Shown: in pieces, positions 1 to 9,418 of the stretch
Layout of the letters: every line of letters starts with the position of its first letter
Position numbering within the stretch: position 1 is the first letter of the stretch
Assembly (NCBI RefSeq): GCF_002584985.1
Contig: NZ_NUPZ01000023.1
Coordinates: 215,999 to 279,998 of the forward strand
Reading direction: 5' to 3'
From: Bacillus sp. AFS029637
GTDB taxonomy: Bacteria; Bacillota; Bacilli; Bacillales; Bacillaceae_G
DNA length: 64,000 nt
Made by a program: the position numbers and the translations under genes
Notes under the pieces: generated by a model
Told to the model about the DNA's origin: nothing
Seen by the model: only the letters and a program-made list of their open reading frames with translations
Databases searched by the model: none

Positions 1-1
1 G

Positions 2-871
2 GGTAAAGAACTATTCGCGCATGCAATCCACAATGGAAGTAATCGAAAGTACAATAAGTTCGTCCGTGTGAACTGTGCGGCTATTTCGGAGACATTGTTA
101 GAAAGTGAGTTATTCGGCTATGAGGAAGGTGCGTTTTCTGGAGCGAAACGAGGCGGGAAGCGAGGGTTCTTTGAGGAAGCAAATAACGGTAGTATCTTTT
201 TGGATGAAATAGGAGAACTGTCTGCGAATACACAAGCGAAACTCCTCCGTGTGTTGCAAGAAAAGGAAATTGTAAAAGTTGGTGGGACGAAAGCGATACC
301 TATTAATGTCCGGGTAATTGCAGCAACACATGTAAATTTAGAAAAGGCCATTTTAGAAGGGGAATTTAGGGAGGACCTTTATTATCGTTTAAATAAAATC
401 CCGATTCAAATTCCATCTCTTCGTCAGCGTAAAGGAGATATACCGGCGATTACAGAAAGATTAATTCAAAAAATAAATCAAGATTATGGCCGAAATGTTG
501 AGGGGCTTACCGATTCGGCTATTTCATATTTACAATCATATGAATGGCCTGGAAATGTGAGGGAGCTTGAAAATATTTTAGGGAGAGCTATTATCTTTAT
601 GAATTATAACGAGATATATATTGATGTGCAGCATTTACCACCTTTACATAAAGAAGAGCAGCTGGAGTTAAAACAAAATAACTTATTACCTGAATTAGAA
701 GAAAAGCCACTTGAACATTTAGTGACAGAGTTTGAAGGGAATATCATTCGTGAATATTTAGAGAAATTTGATGGGAACAAAACAAAAACTGCAAGAGCGT
801 TAGGAATTTCAGTTCGAAATTTATATTACAAGCTAGAAAAGTATGACTGTGCAAAAAATAGCATGCAATAA
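2..871 (+). CDS. bkdR: BkdR-type sigma-54-dependent activator (3' part)
   Basis: The 5' end lies outside the window; 289 C-terminal residues are visible. They cover most of an AAA+ sigma-54 activator domain: the sigma-54 contact loop reads GAFSGA (nt 128-145), the Walker B region reads [10 protein letters not shown], and [11 protein letters not shown] and [13 protein letters not shown] motifs follow. A Fis-type helix-turn-helix closes the protein ([20 protein letters not shown]). This family remodels sigma-54 RNA polymerase bound at -24/-12 promoters. Such a promoter lies directly downstream in front of the bkd operon, so BkdR, the activator of branched-chain amino-acid catabolism, is the natural call. 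The sensory N-terminus is not visible. Confidence 0.9.
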   Translation, partial: GKELFAHAIHNGSNRKYNKFVRVNCAAISETLLESELFGYEEGAFSGAKRGGKRGFFEEANNGSIFLDEIGELSANTQAKLLRVLQEKEIVKVGGTKAIPINVRVIAATHVNLEKAILEGEFREDLYYRLNKIPIQIPSLRQRKGDIPAITERLIQKINQDYGRNVEGLTDSAISYLQSYEWPGNVRELENILGRAIIFMNYNEIYIDVQHLPPLHKEEQLELKQNNLLPELEEKPLEHLVTEFEGNIIREYLEKFDGNKTKTARALGISVRNLYYKLEKYDCAKNSMQ

Positions 872-898
872 ATTGCGTACCATGCAATTTATTGCATG
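862..898 (+). promoter_or_regulatory. Candidate BkdR upstream activating sites (two dyads)
   Basis: Two 12-bp dyads of the form GCAAT-NN-ATTGC lie at 865-876 and 884-895, 19 bp centre to centre. Together they form a 15-bp inverted repeat (862-876 / 884-898). They sit about 125-145 bp upstream of the -24/-12 promoter, the usual distance for a sigma-54 activator. The first dyad overlaps the bkdR stop codon. No T-run follows, so this is not a typical terminator. Assignment to BkdR is inference from position and shape. Confidence 0.65.
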
Positions 899-1006
899 GT
901 ATACAAAAAGCGACAAAATGAGACAGAATATTTTGTTATTTTCCAAAGTATTGATTTTACTGCATTTTGAATGCGTTTTCATTATTGGTAAGACCACTTT
1001 TAAAAG

Positions 1007-1023
1007 TTGGCACGGTATTTGCT
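1007..1023 (+). promoter_or_regulatory. Sigma-54 (-24/-12) promoter of the bkd operon
   Basis: TTGGCAC at 1007-1013 and TTGCT at 1019-1023 are separated by 5 bp, an exact match to the sigma-54 consensus with correct GG-to-GC spacing (1009-1010 to 1021-1022). Transcription would start near 1034, ahead of ptb. Confidence 0.93.
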
Positions 1024-1066
1024 TTATAAATAGACGAGGGACGACGGAAAGGGTTGATTACAAAAT

Positions 1067-1966
1067 ATGAAGTTAGAACACTTAATTGATCAAGCAGCAG
1101 GACAGCCTAAAAAAACTGTGGCTGTAGCAGTAGCTGAAGATCATGAAGTAATTGAAGCTGTAGCGAAAGCAATTACATTACAGCTAGCTCAATTTCGTCT
1201 ATATGGAAATGAAGAAAAAATAATGGGGATGCTACAAGAACATGGTTTACAAACTTCAGAACACATTGAAGTGATTGCGACAGCATCAAGTGCTGAAGCT
1301 GCAGAACTTTCTGTTAAAGCTGTGAGAAACGGTGAAGCAGATGTGCTTATGAAGGGTAACATCCCAACAGCGAATATTTTGAAGGCTGTATTAAACAAAG
1401 AGTGGGGGCTACGTAAAGGTAGCGTACTTTCACATGTAGCAGCGTTTGAAGTTCCAAATTACAATCGTCTTATTTTCGTTACAGATGCGGCGATGAACAT
1501 CGCACCTGACGTAACACAAAAAGCTGCTATTATACAAAATACTGTAGAAGTTGCCCAGGCAATAGGAATTGAGTTGCCAAAAGTGGCACCAATCGCAGCA
1601 GTAGAAGTTGTGAATCCAGCGATGCAGGCGACAATTGATGCAGCGATGTTAACACAAATGAATCGCCGCGGACAAATCAAAGATTGTATCGTTGATGGAC
1701 CACTTGCTTTAGATAATGCAGTATCACAAATTGCAGCAGAGCATAAAGGCATAGTAAGTGATGTAGCAGGTAAGGCAGACATTTTACTCGTCCCAACGAT
1801 TGAAGCTGGAAATGTGCTATATAAATCACTCGTATACTTTGCAGATGCAAAAGTAGGAGCAATGATTGCTGGCGCAAAAGCACCGATTGTTTTAACATCT
1901 CGTGCTGATTCAGCAGAAACAAAAGTATATTCATTAGCATTGGCAGTTGCGACTGCTTCAAAATAA
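1067..1966 (+). CDS. ptb: Phosphate butyryltransferase / branched-chain phosphotransacylase
   Basis: The 299-residue protein matches the Ptb/phosphotransacetylase family in length and pattern (VLMKGNIPTANILKAVL, RLIFVTDAAMNI, KADILLVPTIEAGN). It converts butyryl- or branched-chain acyl-CoA plus phosphate to acyl-phosphate in the cytoplasm; Buk, encoded downstream, then makes ATP. It is the first gene of the sigma-54-driven operon, starting 44 nt after the -12 element. The ATG at 1067 has only a distant, weak Shine-Dalgarno sequence (GGAAAGGG). Next gene bcd starts 34 bp later. Confidence 0.93.
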   Translation: MKLEHLIDQAAGQPKKTVAVAVAEDHEVIEAVAKAITLQLAQFRLYGNEEKIMGMLQEHGLQTSEHIEVIATASSAEAAELSVKAVRNGEADVLMKGNIPTANILKAVLNKEWGLRKGSVLSHVAAFEVPNYNRLIFVTDAAMNIAPDVTQKAAIIQNTVEVAQAIGIELPKVAPIAAVEVVNPAMQATIDAAMLTQMNRRGQIKDCIVDGPLALDNAVSQIAAEHKGIVSDVAGKADILLVPTIEAGNVLYKSLVYFADAKVGAMIAGAKAPIVLTSRADSAETKVYSLALAVATASK

Positions 1967-2000
1967 ACCAAAAAGGGTAAAACATTAGGGGGAAACGACA

Positions 2001-3101
2001 ATGACATTAGAAATCTTCGAATACTTAGAAAAATATGATTATGAGCAAGTGGTATTTTGTCAAGATAAAGAATCAGGTTTAAAAGCAATTATTGCAATTC
2101 ATGATACAACACTTGGACCAGCTCTTGGTGGAACAAGAATGTGGACATATGATTCTGAAGAAGCGGCGATTGAAGATGCATTGCGTCTTGCAAAAGGAAT
2201 GACATACAAAAACGCAGCAGCTGGTTTAAACTTAGGTGGTGCAAAAACAGTAATTATCGGTGATCCACGTAAAGATAAGAGCGAAGCAATGTTCCGTGCG
2301 TTAGGCCGTTACATTCAAGGATTAAACGGACGTTACATTACAGCTGAAGATGTTGGTACAACTGTAGATGATATGGATATTATCCATGAAGAAACTGACT
2401 TTGTAACAGGGATTTCACCATCATTCGGTTCTTCTGGTAACCCATCTCCAGTAACTGCATACGGCGTTTACCGTGGTATGAAAGCAGCTGCAAAAGAAGC
2501 TTTCGGTACTGATAATTTAGAAGGAAAAGTAATTGCTGTTCAAGGTGTTGGTAACGTAGCATATCACTTATGCAAACATTTACACGCTGAAGGAGCAAAA
2601 TTAATCGTTACAGATATTAATAAAGAAGCTGTGCAACGTGCAGTAGAAGAATTTGGCGCGACAGCTGTTGAACCAAATGAAATTTACGCTGTTGAATGTG
2701 ATATTTACGCACCATGTGCATTAGGCGCAACAGTTAATGATGAAACTATTCCACAACTTAAAGCAAAAGTAATCGCAGGTTCTGCAAATAACCAATTAAA
2801 AGAAGATCGTCACGGCGACATCATTCATGAAATGGGTATTGTATACGCACCAGATTATGTTATTAACGCAGGTGGCGTAATTAACGTAGCAGATGAATTA
2901 TATGGATACAATAGAGAACGTGCATTAAAACGTGTTGAGTCTATTTATGACACAATTGCAAAAGTAATCGAAATTTCAAAACGTGACGGCATCGCAACTT
3001 ATGTAGCGGCAGATCGTCTAGCTGAAGAGCGCATTGCAAGCTTGAAAAACTCTCGTAGCACATACTTACGCAACGGTCACGATATTATTAGCCGTCGCTA
3101 A
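2001..3101 (+). CDS. bcd: Leucine dehydrogenase
   Basis: The 366-residue protein is a Glu/Leu/Phe/Val dehydrogenase. It oxidatively deaminates Leu, Val and Ile with NAD+ to the branched 2-oxoacids used by the dehydrogenase complex encoded downstream. The N-terminal catalytic domain has [10 protein letters not shown] and the catalytic-lysine region [20 protein letters not shown]; the C-terminal NAD-binding domain has [13 protein letters not shown]-like glycine-rich sequence (here [13 protein letters not shown]). The ATG at 2001 is preceded by AGGGGGAAA. Codon use is that of a well-expressed gene. Confidence 0.95.
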   Translation: MTLEIFEYLEKYDYEQVVFCQDKESGLKAIIAIHDTTLGPALGGTRMWTYDSEEAAIEDALRLAKGMTYKNAAAGLNLGGAKTVIIGDPRKDKSEAMFRALGRYIQGLNGRYITAEDVGTTVDDMDIIHEETDFVTGISPSFGSSGNPSPVTAYGVYRGMKAAAKEAFGTDNLEGKVIAVQGVGNVAYHLCKHLHAEGAKLIVTDINKEAVQRAVEEFGATAVEPNEIYAVECDIYAPCALGATVNDETIPQLKAKVIAGSANNQLKEDRHGDIIHEMGIVYAPDYVINAGGVINVADELYGYNRERALKRVESIYDTIAKVIEISKRDGIATYVAADRLAEERIASLKNSRSTYLRNGHDIISRR

Positions 3102-3122
3102 TCATTCATATATAACTTTTAC

Positions 3123-3181
3123 AAAAGGTGTGGTTACCTCTTATGAGGTTTCCACCTCCTTTTAAATTTATTAGTGGAGGT
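3123..3181 (+). promoter_or_regulatory. Hairpin before buk with anti-Shine-Dalgarno sequence
   Basis: Between bcd and buk an imperfect hairpin can form: AAAAGG (3123-3128) with CCTTTT (3158-3163), GTGG with CCAC, and an inner stem ACCTC (3136-3140) / GAGGT (3145-3149). Its 3' arm contains CCACCTCC (3152-3159), which is also complementary to the buk Shine-Dalgarno GGAGG at 3176-3180. There is no proper T-run, so it is a weak terminator at best. A role in mRNA processing or translation of buk is inference. Confidence 0.4.
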
Positions 3182-3188
3182 AGCAACA

Positions 3189-4292
3189 TTGTCTGTAAAT
3201 CGAATTCTTGTTATTAACCCAGGTAGTACATCCACAAAAATTGGTGTTTTTGATAATGAAAGACCTGTTCTAGAAGAAACGATTCGTCATGACGTAGAAC
3301 AGATTGGAAAATATAAGCGAATTATCGACCAATATGAGTTTCGTAAAGAAACGATTTTGGAAGTTCTACATTCTCACGGTATTAACATTTCAAAATTAAA
3401 TGCTGTTTGTGGGCGTGGTGGATTACTTCGTCCAATCGAAGGCGGTACGTATACAGTAAACGATGCGATGTTAGAAGATTTAAAAAATGGGTTTAGTGGT
3501 CATCACGCTTCAAACCTCGGAGGCATTTTAGCCTATGAAATTGCTTCTGGATTAAATATTCCTGCATTCATTGTGGATCCTGTCGTTGTAGATGAGATGG
3601 AGCCAATTGCTCGTATAAGTGGCATTGCTGGTATGGAACGCAAAAGTATTTTCCATGCATTAAATCAAAAAGCAGTTGCTCGTAAAGTAGCTGATCAATT
3701 AAATCATAAATACGAGGATTTAAATTTATTAGTTACACATATGGGCGGCGGTATTACAGTTGGTGCTCATAAAAAAGGAAAAGTTATCGATGTAAATAAT
3801 GGCTTAAACGGAGAAGGACCATTTAGCCCAGAGCGTGCTGGTACAGTACCAGTAGGACAATTAGTTGAAATGTGTTTCTCTGGTGAGTATTACCGTGACG
3901 AAATGGTGAAACAGCTTGTCGGACAAGGTGGACTTGTAAGTCTAATCGGTACAAATGATGCGATTAAAGTAGAACAAATGGTTGAAAAAGGTGATCCTGA
4001 AGCAACTCTTATCTATAAAGCAATGGCATATCAAGTTGCAAAAGAAATTGGCGGAGCTAGTGCTGTGCTTCACGGGAAAATCGATGCAATCGTATTAACT
4101 GGTGGACTTGCGTACAGTAAAATTCTTGTTGATGAAATAAAAGAACGAGTGGACTGGATTGCGGATGTTATCGTACATCCAGGGGAAGATGAGTTAGAAG
4201 CGTTAGCAGAAGGAGCACTTCGTGTATTACGTGAAGAAGAAGCGGCGAAAGAGTATGTTGTAAGAGAAAAACAAACAGTAGCTAGGGGTTGA
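3189..4292 (+). CDS. buk: Butyrate (branched-chain fatty acid) kinase
   Basis: This ASKHA-fold acetate/butyrate kinase transfers phosphate from butyryl- or branched acyl-phosphate to ADP. N-terminal phosphate-binding [14 protein letters not shown], central [21 protein letters not shown], the [12 protein letters not shown] loop and [12 protein letters not shown] are all present. I choose the TTG at 3189 (367 residues) because GGAGG at 3176-3180 sits 8 nt upstream; a GTG at 3174 overlaps that ribosome-binding site and has none of its own. The stop is 4 bp before lpdV. Confidence 0.93.
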   Translation: MSVNRILVINPGSTSTKIGVFDNERPVLEETIRHDVEQIGKYKRIIDQYEFRKETILEVLHSHGINISKLNAVCGRGGLLRPIEGGTYTVNDAMLEDLKNGFSGHHASNLGGILAYEIASGLNIPAFIVDPVVVDEMEPIARISGIAGMERKSIFHALNQKAVARKVADQLNHKYEDLNLLVTHMGGGITVGAHKKGKVIDVNNGLNGEGPFSPERAGTVPVGQLVEMCFSGEYYRDEMVKQLVGQGGLVSLIGTNDAIKVEQMVEKGDPEATLIYKAMAYQVAKEIGGASAVLHGKIDAIVLTGGLAYSKILVDEIKERVDWIADVIVHPGEDELEALAEGALRVLREEEAAKEYVVREKQTVARG

Positions 4293-4296
4293 GATA

Positions 4297-5718
4297 ATGG
4301 CAAGAGAATATGATTTAGTCATCGTTGGCGGCGGTACTGGTGGATATGTTGCTGCTATTCGAGCATCACAACTAGGTTTAAAAACTGCACTTGTTGAAAA
4401 AGAAAATCTTGGTGGTACTTGTTTACACAAAGGATGTATTCCTAGTAAAGCTCTTTTACGTAGTGCGGAAGTATATGCGACTGCTAAAAAAAGTGAAGAG
4501 TTCGGAGTTATTGCAAGTAATGTAGAACTAAACTTTGCGAAAGTACAAGAGCGTAAAGAGAAGATTGTAACGCAACTTCATAAAGGCGTTCAACATTTAA
4601 TGAAACAAGGTAAAATTGATGTGTTTGAAGGTATTGGCCGTATTCTTGGCCCATCTATTTTCTCTCCGATGCCAGGGACAATTTCAGTTGAACTTGCAAG
4701 TGGAGAAGAGAATGAAATGTTAATTCCAAAAAATGTACTTATTGCAACAGGTTCTCGTCCAAATTCATTACCAGGTTTAGAGTTAGACGGAGAGTACGTA
4801 ATGTCTTCCGATCATGCCCTAAAAATGGAAACGCTTCCTAGTTCGATCATTATCGTTGGTGGCGGTGTAATCGGTATTGAGTGGGCATCTATGCTTGCTG
4901 ACTTCGGTGTAGAAGTTACAGTGTTAGAGTATGCGAAAACGATATTACCACTAGAAGATCAGGACGTTTCAAAAGAGATGCAACGTCTATTCAAGAAAAA
5001 AGGTATTAAAGTGGTAACGGGTGCAAAAGTATTACCGGAAACATTGGTAAAAGATAATGGAGTAACAATTCAAGCTGAACATAACGGTGAGAATAAAGAA
5101 TTTAAAGCAGAAAAAATGCTTGTATCTGTAGGAAGACAAGCCAATACGCAAAATATTGGTTTAGAGAATACTGATATCGTTGTGGAAAAAGGATACATTC
5201 AAACAAATGAGTTTTATCAAACGAAAGAATCTCATATTTACGCAATTGGAGATGTAATCGGTGGCCTGCAACTTGCTCACGTTGCTTCTCATGAAGGAAT
5301 CGTTGCAGTAGAACATATTGCAGGAAAAGAAGTTACACCAATTGATTACTCTATGGTATCAAAATGTGTATATAGCAGTCCGGAAGTTGCTTCTGTTGGT
5401 TTAACAGAACAAGAAGCGAAAGAAAAAGGCTATAAGTTAAAAGTAGGTAAGTTCTCATTCCGTGCAATCGGAAAAGCACTTGTATACGGAGAATCAGATG
5501 GATTTGTAAAACTTGTAGTTGATGAAGAAACAAATGATATTCTTGGTGTTCATATGATTGGACCACATGTAACAGATATGATTTCTGAAGCAGGTCTTGC
5601 AAGAGTACTTGATGCAACACCTTGGGAAGTAGCACATACAATTCATCCGCATCCATCATTATCTGAGGCGATTGGTGAAGCAGCATTAGCTGTAGATGGA
5701 AAAGCGTTACACGCATAA
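4297..5718 (+). CDS. lpdV: Dihydrolipoyl dehydrogenase, E3 of branched-chain 2-oxoacid dehydrogenase
   Basis: The 473-residue flavoprotein disulfide reductase reoxidises the dihydrolipoyl groups of the E2 component with NAD+. It has an N-terminal FAD Rossmann motif (VIVGGGTGGYVAAI), the redox-active disulfide GGTCLHKGCIPSKALL, an NAD-binding motif (IIIVGGGVIGIEWA), the second FAD motif (HIYAIGDVIGG) and the C-terminal HPHPSLSE active-site His/Glu. Position inside the bkd operon assigns it to the branched-chain complex rather than to pyruvate or 2-oxoglutarate dehydrogenase. Start ATG is preceded by AGGGGTTGAG. Confidence 0.94.
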   Translation: MAREYDLVIVGGGTGGYVAAIRASQLGLKTALVEKENLGGTCLHKGCIPSKALLRSAEVYATAKKSEEFGVIASNVELNFAKVQERKEKIVTQLHKGVQHLMKQGKIDVFEGIGRILGPSIFSPMPGTISVELASGEENEMLIPKNVLIATGSRPNSLPGLELDGEYVMSSDHALKMETLPSSIIIVGGGVIGIEWASMLADFGVEVTVLEYAKTILPLEDQDVSKEMQRLFKKKGIKVVTGAKVLPETLVKDNGVTIQAEHNGENKEFKAEKMLVSVGRQANTQNIGLENTDIVVEKGYIQTNEFYQTKESHIYAIGDVIGGLQLAHVASHEGIVAVEHIAGKEVTPIDYSMVSKCVYSSPEVASVGLTEQEAKEKGYKLKVGKFSFRAIGKALVYGESDGFVKLVVDEETNDILGVHMIGPHVTDMISEAGLARVLDATPWEVAHTIHPHPSLSEAIGEAALAVDGKALHA

Positions 5719-5745
5719 AAATGTGGATTTAGGAGGTTATGAAAA

Positions 5746-6747
5746 ATGGCAGAAGTAAAAGAAAAGCGCCATGAAGAGCTTGGCTTAAGTGATGAGCAAG
5801 TATTAGAAATGTTCCGTACGATGTTACTTGCACGTAAAATCGACGAACGTATGTGGTTATTAAACCGTGCAGGTAAAATTCCATTCGTAATTTCTTGTCA
5901 AGGACAAGAGGCTGCGCAAGTTGGAGCAGCGTTCGCTCTTGATAGAGAGAAAGATTATGCATTACCATACTACCGTGATATGGGTGTTGTACTAGCGTTT
6001 GGTATGACAGCTAAAGAGCTTATGATGTCTGCTTTCGCGAAAGCTGGAGATCCGAACTCTGGTGGTCGTCAAATGCCTGGTCACTTCGGTCAAAAGAAAA
6101 ATCGTATTGTAACAGGTTCATCTCCAGTAACAACACAAGTACCACATGCAGTTGGTATTGCACTAGCTGGAAAAATGGAGAAGAAAGATTTAGTAACGTT
6201 CGTTACATTTGGAGAAGGTTCTTCAAACCAAGGTGACTTCCACGAAGGGGCAAACTTCGCTGGTGTACACAAACTACCTGTTATTTTCATGTGTGAAAAT
6301 AATAAATATGCAATCTCTATTCCGGTTGAAAAACAATTAGCATGTAAAAACGTATCAGACCGTGCAATTGGTTACGGTATGCCTGGATATACAATAGACG
6401 GAAATGATCCGCTTGCAGTATACAAAGCTGTAAAAGAAGCTGCAGACCGCGGCCGTCGTGGTGAAGGCCCAACTTTAATTGAAACAGTATCATATCGTTT
6501 AACAGCACATTCTAGTGACGACGATGATCGTGTTTATCGTGATAAAGAAGAAGTAGAAGAAGCAAAGAAAAAAGATTCAATTATAACATTTGCAGCTTAT
6601 TTAAAAGAAGCTGGCGTGTTAACTGAGGAAATTGAAAAACAAATGTTAGACGAAATTATGCATATCGTAAATGAAGCAACAGAATATGCAGAAAATGCTC
6701 CGTATGCAGCACCTGAAGATGCATTGAAGCACGTATACGCAGAATAG
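5746..6747 (+). CDS. bkdAA: Branched-chain 2-oxoacid dehydrogenase E1 alpha subunit
   Basis: The 333-residue protein is the thiamine-diphosphate-binding alpha subunit. A GRQMPGHFG segment and the ThDP signature GEGSSNQGDFHEGANFA through CENNKYAIS are clear; TVSYRLTAHSSDDDD is the phosphorylation-loop equivalent of this family. With the beta subunit it decarboxylates branched 2-oxoacids and acylates lipoyl-E2. A strong TAGGAGGTT precedes the ATG. Next gene bkdAB begins 13 bp after the stop. Confidence 0.95.
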   Translation: MAEVKEKRHEELGLSDEQVLEMFRTMLLARKIDERMWLLNRAGKIPFVISCQGQEAAQVGAAFALDREKDYALPYYRDMGVVLAFGMTAKELMMSAFAKAGDPNSGGRQMPGHFGQKKNRIVTGSSPVTTQVPHAVGIALAGKMEKKDLVTFVTFGEGSSNQGDFHEGANFAGVHKLPVIFMCENNKYAISIPVEKQLACKNVSDRAIGYGMPGYTIDGNDPLAVYKAVKEAADRGRRGEGPTLIETVSYRLTAHSSDDDDRVYRDKEEVEEAKKKDSIITFAAYLKEAGVLTEEIEKQMLDEIMHIVNEATEYAENAPYAAPEDALKHVYAE

Positions 6748-6760
6748 GGGGGAACGTTTC

Positions 6761-7744
6761 ATGGCTGTAATGTCTTATATTGATGCTATTACATTAGCAA
6801 TGCGCGAAGAAATGGAACGCGATGAGAAAGTATTCGTTTTAGGAGAAGATGTTGGTAAAAAAGGTGGCGTGTTTAAAGCGACACACGGTTTGTATGATCA
6901 ATTTGGTGAAGATCGTGCGCTTGATGCACCGCTTGCAGAATCTGCAATTGCTGGGGTAGCAATTGGTGCGGCAATGTATGGTATGCGTCCAATCGCTGAA
7001 ATGCAGTTTGCTGATTTCATCATGCCAGCAGTAAACCAAATCGTTTCTGAGGCAGCAAAAATCCGTTATCGTTCTAACAACGATTGGACTTGTCCAGTTA
7101 CAATTCGTGCACCATTTGGCGGGGGTGTTCACGGTGCATTGTATCATTCACAATCTGTAGAAGCGATGTTTGCAAACCAACCAGGTTTAAAAATTGTTAT
7201 CCCTTCTACACCATATGATGCAAAAGGCTTATTAAAAGCGGCAATTCGTGATGAAGATCCAGTATTATTCTTTGAACATAAACGTGCATATCGCTTAATT
7301 AAAGGTGAAGTGCCAGAAGATGACTATGTATTACCAATCGGAAAAGCAGATGTAAAACGTGAAGGTGATGATATTACTGTTATCACATACGGATTATGTG
7401 TTCACTTTGCTCTTCAAGCAGCTGAGAAATTAGCGCAAGATGGCATCTCTGCACACATTCTTGATTTACGTACTGTATATCCATTAGACAAAGAAGGAAT
7501 TATTGAAGCGGCTTCAAAAACTGGTAAAGTTCTTCTTGTAACAGAAGACAATAAAGAAGGAAGTATTATGAGTGAAGTGGCAGCTATTATCGCTGAAAAT
7601 TGCCTGTTTGATTTAGATGCACCAATTGCACGTCTTGCAGGTCCAGACGTTCCAGCAATGCCATATGCACCAACAATGGAAAAATTCTTTATGGTAAATC
7701 CAGATAAAGTTGAAAAAGCAATGCGTGAACTTGCGGAATTTTAA
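6761..7744 (+). CDS. bkdAB: Branched-chain 2-oxoacid dehydrogenase E1 beta subunit
   Basis: The 327-residue protein belongs to the transketolase-like E1 beta family. It has VLGEDVGKKGGVFKAT, APLAESAIAGVAIGAA, the conserved MQFADFIMPAVNQIVSEAAK helix and the C-terminal LLVTEDNKEGSI / LAGPDVPAMPYAP motifs. It forms the alpha2beta2 E1 with BkdAA. The spacing (13 bp before, 15 bp after) and shared strand show one transcription unit; GGGGGGAACG precedes the ATG. Confidence 0.95.
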   Translation: MAVMSYIDAITLAMREEMERDEKVFVLGEDVGKKGGVFKATHGLYDQFGEDRALDAPLAESAIAGVAIGAAMYGMRPIAEMQFADFIMPAVNQIVSEAAKIRYRSNNDWTCPVTIRAPFGGGVHGALYHSQSVEAMFANQPGLKIVIPSTPYDAKGLLKAAIRDEDPVLFFEHKRAYRLIKGEVPEDDYVLPIGKADVKREGDDITVITYGLCVHFALQAAEKLAQDGISAHILDLRTVYPLDKEGIIEAASKTGKVLLVTEDNKEGSIMSEVAAIIAENCLFDLDAPIARLAGPDVPAMPYAPTMEKFFMVNPDKVEKAMRELAEF

Positions 7745-7759
7745 TCGGGGGGACTATAC

Positions 7760-9076
7760 ATGGCTGTAGAAAATATTACAATGCCTCAGCTCGGGGAGAG
7801 CGTAACAGAGGGCACAATTAGTAAATGGCTTGTTAATGTTGGCGATCACGTAAATAAATATGATCCGCTTGCAGAAGTAATGACTGATAAAGTAAATGCA
7901 GAAGTACCATCTTCTTTCACTGGTATTGTGAAAGAGTTAATCGCTGGTGAAGGCGATACGTTAGCTGTAGGTGAAGTTGTTTGTGTCATTCAAGTAGAAG
8001 GCGCAGATGAAGTAGCTGCAACAGCTGTAGAGGAAAAAACGAAAGAAGAACCAAAGGCAGAAGTAACTACTGCTGAGAAAGCACCGAAAGCGAAACAACC
8101 AACTGATGGAAAACCACGTTTTTCACCAGCTGTGTTAAAACTTGCGGGTGAGCATAATGTTGATTTAGATCTAGTAGAAGGTACAGGATCAAATGGTCGT
8201 ATTACTCGTAAAGATATTTTAAAGCTAGTGGAATCTGGAAATATTCCGCAAGCAGGTGCGAAAAAAGAGGAAGCTGTAGCAGCAGTAGTAGAAGCGCGTC
8301 CAGAAGCACCAAAAGCAGCACCGGTAGCGCAAAAAGTAGAAGCTGCGAAACCAGTTTCTGTACCGACAATGCCTGGAGATATCGAAATTCCAGTAACAGG
8401 TGTGCGTAAAGCGATTGCAGCGAACATGTTACGTAGTAAGCACGAGGCACCTCATGCTTGGATGATGATTGAAGTAGATGTGACAAACCTTGTGTCATAC
8501 CGTAATTCAATTAAAGGTGATTTTAAAAAGCGTGAAGGCTTTAACTTAACATTCTTTGCTTTCTTCGTAAAAGCAGTAGCACAAGCGTTAAAAGAGTATC
8601 CTCAAATTAACTCAATGTGGGCTGGCGATAAAATCGTTCAGAAGAAAGACATCAACCTTTCTATCGCTGTTGCAACAGAGGATGAACTATTTGTACCAGT
8701 AATTAAGCAAGCAGACGAGAAAACGATTAAAGGTATCGCTCGTGAAATTACAGAACTTGCAGGAAAAGTACGCACGAAATCGTTAAAAGCGGACGAAATG
8801 CAAGGCGGAACATTTACAATTAATAACACAGGATCATTTGGTTCTGTTCAATCTATGGGCATTATTAATTACCCACAAGCGGCTATTTTACAAGTTGAAT
8901 CAATTGTAAAACGACCAGTAATTATGGATAATGGTATGTTCGGTGCTCGTGACATGGTTAACTTATGTTTATCACTTGATCACCGTGTACTTGATGGTTT
9001 AATTTGTGGTAAGTTCTTAGGACGTGTTAAAGAAATTTTAGAAAATACGTCAGAAAATAATACATCTGTATATTAA
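7760..9076 (+). CDS. bkdB: Branched-chain 2-oxoacid dehydrogenase E2 (lipoyl acyltransferase)
   Basis: The 438-residue protein has the standard E2 layout: an N-terminal lipoyl domain with the lipoylation site VMTDKVNAEV (about residues 40-48), an Ala/Glu/Lys-rich linker, a peripheral-subunit-binding domain (RFSPAVLKLAGEHNVDLDLV), a second Ala/Pro-rich linker, and the acyltransferase core ending in the catalytic SLDHRVLDG motif. It transfers the branched acyl group to CoA and forms the scaffold of the complex. It is the last gene of the bkd operon; a strong terminator follows. Confidence 0.95.
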   Translation: MAVENITMPQLGESVTEGTISKWLVNVGDHVNKYDPLAEVMTDKVNAEVPSSFTGIVKELIAGEGDTLAVGEVVCVIQVEGADEVAATAVEEKTKEEPKAEVTTAEKAPKAKQPTDGKPRFSPAVLKLAGEHNVDLDLVEGTGSNGRITRKDILKLVESGNIPQAGAKKEEAVAAVVEARPEAPKAAPVAQKVEAAKPVSVPTMPGDIEIPVTGVRKAIAANMLRSKHEAPHAWMMIEVDVTNLVSYRNSIKGDFKKREGFNLTFFAFFVKAVAQALKEYPQINSMWAGDKIVQKKDINLSIAVATEDELFVPVIKQADEKTIKGIAREITELAGKVRTKSLKADEMQGGTFTINNTGSFGSVQSMGIINYPQAAILQVESIVKRPVIMDNGMFGARDMVNLCLSLDHRVLDGLICGKFLGRVKEILENTSENNTSVY

Positions 9077-9077
9077 T

Positions 9078-9103
9078 AAAAAGCTCGCTTATGCGAGCTT
9101 TTT
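9078..9103 (+). terminator. Intrinsic terminator of the bkd operon
   Basis: An 11-bp stem (9078-9088 / 9093-9103, AAAAAGCTCGC) with a TTAT loop ends in a T-run directly after bkdB. Confidence 0.93.
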
Positions 9104-9418
9104 ATTATCTTATTTTTTCTTCTTCTACTCCTACTATATGTACAACACTTTTCCCAGTAATCTTACAATGGACGATTATGTATTAGGAATTTACGAAAAT
9201 ACATTGCTGATATATCGTATATGGATATAAAATAAAAAAAGAATAATTTTTTTGGCAAATCTTACTGACGAAACTGTAGTATAATATATTGTATTGTATG
9301 AAAAAGAGAGTTATTCTATATAAGTGTTTTATAGATAATGTGTAATCAGTCGTCAAAACATGAAGAATGTTGACTCCTGGTTTTTTATTTTGCCGTAACA
9401 ATGTTTCAGGAGGATGTC
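9104..9418 (+). other. Non-coding stretch before the rodA-like gene
   Basis: About 315 bp of AT-rich DNA without a credible gene. A TATAAT (9280-9285) is present without a well-placed -35. Near the end, CTCCTG (9374-9379) is complementary to CAGGAG (9407-9412), the latter being the Shine-Dalgarno of the next gene, so the ribosome-binding site could be folded away by a 6-bp stem with a 27-nt loop. I see nothing else definite. Confidence 0.45.

Noticed and set aside
862-898. Inverted repeat after bkdR considered as a terminator
   Set aside because: No T-run follows and the repeat resolves into two equal dyads at activator distance from the sigma-54 promoter.
843-1070. Short plus-strand frame covering the bkdR-ptb intergenic region
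   Set aside because: It runs through the activator sites and the sigma-54 promoter and has no start signal.
1459-2088. Long minus-strand open frame (209 codons) opposite ptb and bcd
   Set aside because: It is antisense to a clearly coding gene, has no ribosome-binding site and low-complexity composition; a by-product of codon bias on the real strand.
7990-8427. 145-codon minus-strand frame opposite bkdB
   Set aside because: Mirror of the Ala/Glu/Lys-rich linkers of the E2 protein; not a gene.
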